Shown here: piece by piece, positions 55,382 to 64,000 of the stretch
Layout: every line of letters begins with the position of its first letter
Numbering within the stretch: the first letter of the stretch is position 1
Assembly (NCBI RefSeq): GCF_000001735.4
Contig: NC_003075.7
Coordinates: forward strand, 9,053,001-9,117,000
Direction of reading: 5' to 3'
DNA from: Arabidopsis thaliana
Taxonomy: Eukaryota > Streptophyta > Magnoliopsida > Brassicales > Brassicaceae
Length of the DNA stretch: 64,000 nucleotides
Notes under the pieces: generated by a model
Databases searched by the model: none
Seen by the model: the letters and a program-made list of their open reading frames with translations, nothing else
Told to the model about the DNA's origin: nothing
Position numbers and translations under genes: made by a program

Positions 55382-58300
55382 TTTATTTATTATGTGTTGC
55401 TCATATTTATCTTTTTGTGTGTGTATACTACTATGTGTTTTGTCTTGAAGAGTTGCGTATGATAATTGTTCCACGTTAACGTACGGCCTCTTTTCTTCGG
55501 ACAAGACCGATGACACCTCAACCCCAAAAACATTTTTGCTGTTTACACAAGTGATATTTAGATATCTTGCTTCACTTAATTTTATCAATTGCCGACACTT
55601 GTATTAATATTGCTAATTATCACTTAATTATTAATTGCCAAAAACACGATTTAACTGCTCATTCACGTGAATATTTGATTACTCAAAAGTACTATTTAGA
55701 TGTGTAGAGAGAGTCGATTGACAAAAAAAAAAAAAAAAAAGATGTGTAGAGAGAGTTCAATGTCGATAATTGCAAATAACGTCAGTATTCCTAAAAAAGA
55801 GTTGGGTCAAAGATGGTTTCAATTGGCTAAAGAAGTGGCTGGTTTCACATGCGACACTTACATTTTTCAAATAATGTTATTTAATTCTTATCCACTTACC
55901 ATTAACACGTTGCATCACAGGGAAGCTCCTCCGCAAATTGACTCCACACCAACTATCAATTTTGTGGTCACTAACTTTGAGAAACAAGACTTTTAAATTA
56001 CAGGAAATATTTTTTTTTGTAATTGTTTTACCAAAAATAAGTTGCATAAAAATTGGTATCTATATATATATGAATACGTTATACGTCTACGGATTAGACC
56101 AAGTAAAATTTTAGAACTTTTGTATGCGTGTTATGGATATGGTATAGAAATATATTTTACAAATAATCAAAGTGGTTAACTTTATCTTTTGTAACTTAGA
56201 TATAATTTGAAAAACTTTCAGTTATCTTACCAGGTTGTATTCCAATAAGCAGGGATAATCTATATTTTTTTTTAAATGTAACTAAATATTTTACTTAGTA
56301 TTTGTGGCTAAAGAAAAAAGGTTGACGAGTAATGTTGTATAGTGGAAATCAAACATAGGAGGAGATCCACCAATATCACTTATCAAAGTGCGTTGTTGCC
56401 ACTTTTCCCCAATACTATTGGACGCGTTACAAACAAAAAAAAAGACATATGTGAATCATATGAATGTGTCTCTAAGGTTTATTGTTTCCTTTATTATAAG
56501 GTTTCGACCAGGCAAGTGGCAATGCAATTGTGCACTTCTTTTTGTTTCGTTTCCTTTTTCTTTTCCTTTGTCTTATGCTTGCTTAATAAGAAAAAGTTAA
56601 AAATGAAAACAGGGTGATGTTCGATAAATGACCACTAAACATTTGGTATTGTCAAACACAACAAATTGTTTTACACTTTAATTAGTTTCAAGGGCCGAAT
56701 CTGGTGTAATCTCTAAATGTTATCAGAACAATCATCGAGGGGAAGAGTTGCTGACATTATATGACTTTACTCGTGAAGTCTTTTGGGAGGCGTTTGTAGC
56801 GATCTTGATCCAAAGTCACTTAAGTTAAGGAATTGACTTTCACCTAAATGTTAGTATTTTTCTTCAATTTAAATGGGGCAAGTTTTGTGATCGGTTTAAA
56901 GAACTTACCAAGCTGGAGTTAGTAAACGATCTACAATTGATCCAACTAAAGGAAGTAATTGTTAATGGCTATGAACATATGAAAGAAAGGTCGAAACCCG
57001 TAAATCAAGGTTCGAGTACGGATTAACAAACGAGTGGCTCGGATTTACGAGGAGTGACTCGGATTTAAGGCGAGTGATCTAAGCCATGGATCAAGATTCA
57101 TATAAAGTATATATAGACTTGAAATGATCTTAGCTGATAAACCATATTCTATACTTTTAAATCTAAATTTGCTTCATAATCATAACTGCAAGAATTAAAA
57201 AGTAATTGGTATATTTTAATTATGGGATTTTGTTACAAAATATATGGTCAAATCGCTGATGCATATATATAGTTCAAAAAAAAAAATCTAATGCATAAAT
57301 TGTTTAGAAAAATGTATAAGTGCATGGAAGGAAGGCCACACATTTGATCTTTTACATGCTCCAACTAGATCAGTAACTTCTAAAGCAAACACCACTCTAT
57401 TCAGCTTCTAGCTATGCAAGAATTTGTTGCTATTACCTATTGGGGGTTATACCTTTCTAATATTTTTGTTAACGATTAAGTTTACGAGCGAATACACATG
57501 TGTACGTACATATATGATATATACTGTCAACATATAAATAGTTGTGTGTATACATGTAGTGTTGTTAGAAAATGCGTTGCCTTAATCATATGCTAGAATG
57601 TGCGTTGATGTATTATTCTGTTTTATTTAAGATAGCATATATTATAATGTATTTTGCCCAATAATTTAATACTTGTAGGTCATAGTCTCATAAGATGTAG
57701 GAGGCATGGTTTATACTTAATACTTTATAGTTTCCAAATAAAATCATGGTATAGACCTAAAATTTTGGGAGGATAATTTGATAATGTCATGCCTTTGGGG
57801 TTTCGTAACTAAAAAAAAACTTACAAGAAAATTATAAGATGATTAAAGAAAATAAGTAGAAAGAAAATATATTTTATATCTTTTAACAAAGTAAAAACAT
57901 ATTGAAGAACAAAATTAACAATATTTTGTTAAGGTTGAGTTTATAAAATGAGTTAATTTATGTTTTCATGTATGAGCTGGATCCACGTATCAAGGGTCTC
58001 TGGTCCAACTTTTTCTCAATTGTTATTTAGTTTCGTATCCTGTAGTTTAAAACAATATAAGATCAACCCTGCAAAGTTAAAAATCTTACAGAAAACCCCA
58101 TGTTTTGAGACATTACATTAATTGTTCCAAAAAAGGCTGTACTGTCCGAAAATGTTGCATTATTGCAACCAATTGTGTTATATATGTGTTTTACATATGA
58201 TATACTAGGAAAATTAAGGATACACATGATTTATCATAACAATACTTAAAAAATAAATAATATTATATTTTCATCTATTTATATCGCATTATTTAAAACT

Positions 58301-58577
58301 CATATACTGTCAAATTATATCGAATAAATAATAGAAATTTTGTAACATAACATTCAAAGTAGTACTATGACTAACTAAATACACACTACATAATAAGAGT
58401 CAAAACCCAATATATCTTGGCCAATGCCTTAGGAAAATGCACAAACAAACTCAAACACATTGAAGTCATTAAAAAAAAGTGGTACAGAGAATATTGGATG
58501 AGGAATATTCACCAGACAATGATCCTGAGTAGAAAGTTGAAGAACTAGAGCATGATTTGGACTAGTAGTATACATAA
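55382..58577. other. Long gene-poor AT-rich region
   Basis: A 98-codon frame at 55700-55996 starts with an A17 run and shows no recognisable domain. A block at 56700-57110 is GC-richer and contains faint coding-like pieces (FCDRFKELTKLELVND), perhaps an old transposon relic, but I cannot place it. No other gene is seen. Confidence 0.5.
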
Positions 58578-59112
58578 TAACTAGATTTTAACCTGCGGTA
58601 CACCGCGGGAACAATTTATTTTTTAAATTAATATATATAAAAGTTTGTAAATTGTATATAGTTATAAAATGTTTTTATTTTATAGTTTACAATTGTTATT
58701 AAGTAACGTCCTGCCAAACCCGTCCCGCCAACCCGTCCTCTTAAAAAAACTCATTTATTTTATTAATGTTGATCTTATTTATGATATGTTTATGAATTAT
58801 TGTCTAAATATTTTGTAATTTTGTAGTAATTAAATGCTATCAAAGATCTCTACGGTTTGATGATTATAATCATGTAGAAAAGCAATATCAAAAATGATAA
58901 TTTTGTAGTAATTAAATAATATTAAATATTTTGGAAGTTTTATTTTAATAATTAATCGTGTAGTTAAGGTAGAGAGATTTTGGGAAGATTATTAAATGTC
59001 AAATATTTAATTAGAAGATTTTCTTTCTAATTATCAAAAATAATTATTAAATGCCAGTGGCAGCCGCTGTAAATAAATCCCAACTCCAGGATTTATTTCA
59101 CAAAGTGGCTGC
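58578..59112. repeat. Helitron/ATREP-like repeat remnant
   Basis: It begins with CTAGATTTTAACCTGCGGTA followed by CACCGCGGG, closely resembling the motif at 25970-25996, and continues with CCCGTCCCGCCAACCCGTCC (58718-58737), a type of GC-rich block found in Arabidopsis Helitron-like repeats. It ends with a long hairpin at 59060-59112. No CTRR end could be fixed. Confidence 0.4.
59060..59112. repeat. Long imperfect hairpin
   Basis: GCAGCC and AAATAAATCC (59060-59080) pair with GGATTTATTT and GGCTGC (59089-59112) across the loop CAACTCCA. It could be a transposon-terminal structure. Confidence 0.7.
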
Positions 59113-59978
59113 AAAAATGTATATATAGATAATTTAAAAAGTTATCTTTATCAAATTTTAAAAATCAAAATTTTAAATTTATAATGTATTATAGAAATTA
59201 GTATAAATTTAATATACAATAGACCAAAACCATAAAAGGATACGAGAAAAGAAACTCAAAACAAAAAAAAAATCATGAAATTTAATATTTTAACGATTAT
59301 TATTTTAGACAAAATAAATCAAATCTGAAATTTATTTTATATCAGATTAAATAATAGTAATTATATAAAGTATGCGACAAAAAAAAAATCTACTTAAAGC
59401 ATATGAGTTGTAGACTTGTAGTGAAAGAAAATGTGTACCAATAATCTATTTTAAGTTTTCACTAGGTTTGAATTTAGGTTTGGTAATTTAGCATTTAGAA
59501 AAATGGATCTAAAAGTAAACTTGATAAAGTACATGGTCTATATCTGGAGAAAAGAAAAATGTAAAGGACATCTCTACACCAACGTATATACAACAAAGTA
59601 CAAACATAGACAGACATGTATAAACTATATTAATACTGTTTAACATTTTCACATTTAAACCTTTTTCAAATTATTAGTTCAACTTACTTCAAAAAAAGAA
59701 ATGTAACAGAGAAATCCGAGCTTTCAAGCTGTGAAACAATAGCCATGCCCTTCATAAATCTTTCTACTAATTATTTTTTTTCACGTAAGATTCTCAAAAC
59801 AAATCAAAATCTCATCTTCTTGGTATCAAAAATTTTCTTACTTTTTTTGGTTTTGTTATCCCGAATTTTTAGAATCAAAACCCACGTCAATTCTTTTTCA
59901 AAGGCATATATTCTCTCTGTTTCAAACTTTGTGTCTCTTCTTCTCCTTCTCTGATCGTTCGTTTTCTGGACGAGAGAG
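59113..59978. other. Spacer and ARR2 promoter/5' UTR
   Basis: AT-rich to about 59700. Pyrimidine-rich leader before the ATG (TCTTCTTCTCCTTCTC, about 59936-59951). A 69-codon frame at 59745-59954 has no support. Confidence 0.5.
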
Positions 59979-62785
59979 ATGGTAAATCCGGGTCACGGAA
60001 GAGGACCCGATTCGGGTACTGCTGCTGGTGGGTCAAACTCCGACCCGTTTCCTGCGAATCTTCGAGTTCTTGTCGTTGATGATGATCCAACTTGTCTCAT
60101 GATCTTAGAGAGGATGCTTATGACTTGTCTCTACAGAGGTAAAATTCAATCAAAATTTCGTTTTAATATTAATCTAAAATTTTATTAATTTACAAAGGTT
60201 TCATGGTGAAATTATGATCCAATTTGTGAAAATTTATTGTAATTTTTGTGGTTAACTATGGATTTTAATTACGGTGGTTGACTCTGCCAAAAATAGTAAA
60301 CAGAGCTTATGGAATTGACTAGAAGTTTTCATTGACTGTTGAATGAATCACTGTTAGATTCAGATATATATACATCGCTTAGTTCTCTGTTCTGTTCTAA
60401 TATTGTGATCTGCTTAAAGATTCTCCTTTTGAGGTTTATTTTCAATAGATCTTTTAGTTCTCAAGAAAAGTGTGATTCAAATTTCTTAAATTTTGTTCAA
60501 AGGTTTTAAGAGTTAGTTTGAGATTCTGGTATTTATTTTGATCCAGTTCTGTTTTCGATTATTTTCAAAATTTTGTTTTTTGATGCTTTTTGACTCTGAT
60601 TCTGTTATTACAGTAACTAAATGTAACAGAGCAGAGAGCGCATTGTCTCTGCTTCGGAAGAACAAGAATGGTTTTGATATTGTCATTAGTGATGTTCATA
60701 TGCCTGACATGGATGGTTTCAAGCTCCTTGAACACGTTGGTTTAGAGATGGATTTACCTGTTATCAGTACGTATCTTAATCGCTAAAAACTTATTATTAA
60801 CTCTAATTCGTTTTCTTGAGATCTGAATGTTTTGAAACCTTTGGTTATAGTGATGTCTGCGGATGATTCGAAGAGCGTTGTGTTGAAAGGAGTGACTCAC
60901 GGTGCAGTTGATTACCTCATCAAACCGGTACGTATTGAGGCTTTGAAGAATATATGGCAACATGTGGTGCGGAAGAAGCGTAACGAGTGGAATGTTTCTG
61001 AACATTCTGGAGGAAGTATTGAAGATACTGGCGGTGACAGGGACAGGCAGCAGCAGCATAGGGAGGATGCTGATAACAACTCGTCTTCAGTTAATGAAGG
61101 GAACGGGAGGAGCTCGAGGAAGCGGAAGGAAGAGGAAGTAGATGATCAAGGGGATGATAAGGAAGACTCATCGAGTTTAAAGAAACCACGCGTGGTTTGG
61201 TCTGTTGAATTGCATCAGCAGTTTGTTGCTGCTGTGAATCAGCTAGGCGTTGACAGTGAGTTAAAAACTTGCTTGCTTATGCATTTGTGTGTGTCGATGT
61301 TTGTTTTCTTGTCTAATCTTTACCGTATTGGGGCATTCAATGCAGAAGCTGTTCCTAAGAAGATCTTAGAGATGATGAATGTACCCGGCTAACGCGAGAA
61401 AACGTAGCCAGTCACCTCCAGGTATATATGTGATCGAATAGTATTACATTTTTTCATTGTTGATGTGTTCTAACAGTGGTAACATTGTGGAATTCCAGAA
61501 GTATCGGATATATCTGAGACGGCTTGGAGGAGTATCGCAACACCAAGGAAATATGAACCATTCGTTTATGACTGGTCAAGATCAGAGTTTTGGACCTCTT
61601 TCTTCGTTGAATGGATTTGATCTTCAATCTTTAGCTGTTACTGGTCAGCTCCCTCCTCAGAGCCTTGCACAGCTTCAAGCAGCTGGTCTTGGCCGGCCTA
61701 CACTCGCTAAACCAGGGATGTCGGTTTCTCCCCTTGTAGATCAGAGAAGCATCTTCAACTTTGAAAACCCAAAAATAAGATTTGGAGACGGACATGGTCA
61801 GACGATGAACAATGGAAATTTGCTTCATGGTGTCCCAACGGGTAGTCACATGCGTCTGCGTCCTGGACAGAATGTTCAGAGCAGCGGAATGATGTTGCCA
61901 GTAGCAGACCAGCTACCTCGAGGAGGACCATCGATGCTACCATCCCTCGGGCAACAGCCGATATTGTCAAGCAGCGTTTCAAGAAGAAGCGATCTCACTG
62001 GTGCGCTGGCGGTTAGAAACAGTATCCCCGAGACCAACAGCAGAGTGTTACCAACTACTCACTCGGTCTTCAATAACTTCCCCGCGGATCTACCTCGCAG
62101 CAGCTTCCCGTTGGCAAGTGCCCCAGGGATTTCAGTTCCAGTATCAGTTTCTTACCAAGAAGAGGTCAACAGCTCGGATGCAAAAGGAGGTTCATCAGCT
62201 GCTACTGCTGGATTTGGTAACCCAAGCTACGACATATTTAACGATTTTCCGCAGCACCAACAGCACAACAAGAACATCAGCAATAAACTAAACGATTGGG
62301 ATCTGCGGAATATGGGATTGGTCTTCAGTTCCAATCAGGACGCAGCAACTGCAACCGCAACCGCAGCATTTTCCACTTCGGAAGCATACTCTTCGTCTTC
62401 TACGCAGAGAAAAAGACGGGAAACGGACGCAACAGTTGTGGGTGAGCATGGGCAGAACCTGCAGTCACCGAGCCGGAATCTGTATCATCTGAACCACGTT
62501 TTTATGGACGGTGGTTCAGTCAGAGTGAAGTCAGAAAGAGTGGCGGAGACAGTGACTTGTCCTCCAGCAAATACATTGTTTCACGAGCAGTATAATCAAG
62601 AAGATCTGATGAGCGCATTTCTCAAACAGGTTTGATTATTACTCGAATACAGTGCACTCTAAAACAGCCATGAATTGATAGCTTGACACTTACTTCATTG
62701 TCATGCGTAAATGCAGGAAGGCATCCCATCCGTAGATAACGAGTTCGAATTTGACGGATACTCCATCGATAATATCCAGGTCTGA
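59979..62785 (+). CDS. ARR2: Type-B response regulator ARR2, with a one-base frame loss in exon 4
   Basis: A nuclear transcription factor at the end of the cytokinin His-Asp phosphorelay. Exons: 59979-60138, 60614-60766, 60851-61255, 61346-61421, 61499-62629 and 62717-62785. The receiver domain (about 28-145) has the acidic pair in VVDDDPT, the phospho-accepting Asp in [12 protein letters not shown] and the Lys in YLIKPVR. An acidic linker and nuclear signal (SSRKRKEEE) follow, then the GARP/Myb-like DNA-binding motif ([22 protein letters not shown] to [13 protein letters not shown]) and a Gln/Ser-rich activation region. Known ARR2 has 664 residues; these exons sum to 1994 bases, one short of 665 codons. 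The missing base is in exon 4 near 61388, where NVPG should run into LTRENVASH, and the frame meets a stop. It lies inside the DNA-binding motif. A natural knockout or a sequence error; the rest is perfect. Confidence 0.93.
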
Positions 62786-63590
62786 CTACAGAAACTCAGA
62801 CTAGACTGCAAGATTCTTTGTTTTTCTTCTCCCTCCTTCGAGGTACAAAGCTCAAAACATGGCAATAACCGAAGGGAAAGATAGAAACGATCATGTGTTG
62901 TATCTTTAGATGATAATCTGCAGGAAATTCCAAAAGCAGGTTTTAGAAGACAATAATTGTTTTCTTTTTGGTTATTAGGAGTAATGTGAATTTCCTTGTT
63001 TCTACATCTGTCTAGGTCTTACAACAAGACTCTTGACATTTAGGGTTCTTGATCGTCTAATTTCCTATAATTAGAAATGTTTTGCTTCTCTCTTTTTGAG
63101 TTTTAGGAACATTTTGTGTAAATATGTTTCTATGCGTTGTTGCTTCATAATAATAAAGATACGGTATTTGATCCGTTCAATCAACAAAAATCCACAAAAC
63201 TAGCCTTGACCAGTTCTGCTATTTTCTGAGCCTTTACCAGTTTTACTACAGTGTATTTGCTTCTCAGACAAGAACTGGTTGGTTCGGTTATTTGTGAACT
63301 TATATGAATACCGGTTTGGAGGATTAGGAACAAACCAATGGCGGAGAATGAGTAAACAAAATATAGTAATACATACTGATTAGTGATTACTGACATTCTC
63401 TAATCATAAACAATACAAGAATGGTAACATATCTTCATAGCACCTATATAAAGCTTGTTCCAACACTCATCAGGTTGAAAAAGAATCGAGTGATTCTCCA
63501 TCCATAAACTGCGGATTGGACCCGTTCTCGAGTAAGCCGGGGAAGAATCAAGAAACTGTATCGCCAACCCAACGGGAGGCTTCAGTGTAG
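62786..63590. other. 3' UTRs of ARR2 and COBL7 (convergent)
   Basis: ARR2 3' UTR with AATAATAAAG near 63149 as a possible poly(A) signal, then the COBL7 3' UTR. A 71-codon minus-strand frame at 63181-63396 is not supported. Confidence 0.5.
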
Positions 63591-64000
63591 TTACGCCCGC
63601 AGAATCAAGAGAGCCAAAACAGGTAATGCCAGGAGGAAAACAGAGATGTGTTTCCGGTGTTGGCTACTTCTCATTGGGAGTATGGTTGGGAGAGAGCACT
63701 CCTCACCGTTGAAGAACACTTTGCTCGGGAAGCCATCTCCACCAGGGACATTGATTCCAGGAGTCAGTTTCTTAGTAAAGGACATAACAGATTGTTGTTT
63801 TCCTGGAATCCGAGGATTCTTCAATGGATTTTCCCCGTCTCTTTCTGCGACGAGATAATTCAATCCAGGAAGGCCCTCCATGAAAATAGTATTGTTCTTC
63901 CCGTTGATACCAATTGTAGATGCATTGAATGAGTAGGCTTTCTCGAAACCCGGTGCAGCATTTTTCATCTGAACCGCGGTAAACCAATCTACAAAGTCTG
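63591..64000 (-). CDS. COBL7: COBRA-like protein 7, C-terminal part (cut by window edge)
   Basis: COBRA-like proteins are GPI-anchored cell-surface proteins that act in oriented cell expansion and cellulose deposition. The visible last exon reads [19 protein letters not shown], then [46 protein letters not shown] and a hydrophobic tail [18 protein letters not shown] before the stop, which is a GPI-attachment signal. No frame problem is seen. Its 5' part lies beyond 64000. It is convergent with ARR2, as I recall for At4g16120. Confidence 0.92.
   Translation of the reverse strand, partial: DFVDWFTAVQMKNAAPGFEKAYSFNASTIGINGKNNTIFMEGLPGLNYLVAERDGENPLKNPRIPGKQQSVMSFTKKLTPGINVPGGDGFPSKVFFNGEECSLPTILPMRSSQHRKHISVFLLALPVLALLILRA

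Noticed and set aside
55700-55996. 98-codon open frame
   Set aside because: Starts before a long A run that codes only Lys, with a local duplication of ATGTGTAGAGAGAGT; no homology recognised.
56700-57110. Possible gypsy gag remnant
   Set aside because: A few residues look Gag-like, but no zinc knuckle, LTR or clear domain could be found, so no element is called.

Overview
The window is nuclear DNA of a Brassicaceae plant, almost certainly Arabidopsis thaliana chromosome 4. The gene order from left to right is: C-terminus of a possible RING protein, pectinesterase (I recall At4g15980), a cluster of small unknown genes, an eL19 relative, a MATH protein, a plant-mobile-domain protein, At4g16060-like, class 3 lipase, two DUF295 genes, an RPP8-like LRR fragment, a DUF789 protein, tRNA-Thr, ARR2 and COBL7. 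The coding exons, splice sites and AT-rich spacers all look like Arabidopsis. Locus names are from memory, not from a search.

Layout. 1-4250: a decayed DC1 (Cys/His-rich C1) gene. 4466-6983: a pectinesterase with an N-terminal inhibitor domain and an unusual Ser-rich linker, minus strand. 7.9-15.1 kb and 27.8-28.3 kb: a dispersed family of small unknown proteins with strongly conserved flanks. 15941-25896: one Ty1/copia element with paired LTRs and a 5-bp target duplication, whose interior carries a full-length copy of the DC1 gene between two identical copies of a 2.6-kb pol segment. 26.7-27.1 kb: an older copia fossil on the other strand. 30.5-31.1 kb: a shortened eL19 ribosomal protein gene that keeps a ribosomal-protein type promoter. 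32.1-35.2 kb: four related minus-strand micro-ORFs, one of them inside an inverted-repeat (MULE-like) element. 36.9-55 kb: a run of ordinary single-copy genes, with a candidate Sm-class snRNA gene at 43.3-43.55 kb between two of them. 55.3 kb: tRNA-Thr(AGU). 55.4-59.9 kb: an AT-rich gene-poor stretch with repeat remnants. 60.0-62.8 kb: ARR2, a type-B cytokinin response regulator. 63.6-64.0 kb: the 3' end of COBL7.

The most striking structure is the copia element that has taken up a host gene. The DC1 segment starts inside codon 2 of the source gene and ends in its 3' UTR. Its left junction has 3 bp of microhomology, its right junction has a short filler that repeats adjacent DC1 sequence, and pol is duplicated on either side. 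This is what two template switches during reverse transcription would leave. The source gene, 12 kb upstream, has since lost its reading frame, while the captured copy is open for about 640 codons. The second candidate for something undescribed is the micro-ORF family at 32-35 kb.

Several host genes carry single-base lesions in otherwise perfect frames (ARR2, one DUF295 gene, the LRR fragment, the MATH gene, one small-family gene). Some may be sequence errors; the ARR2 one especially should be checked before it is believed.
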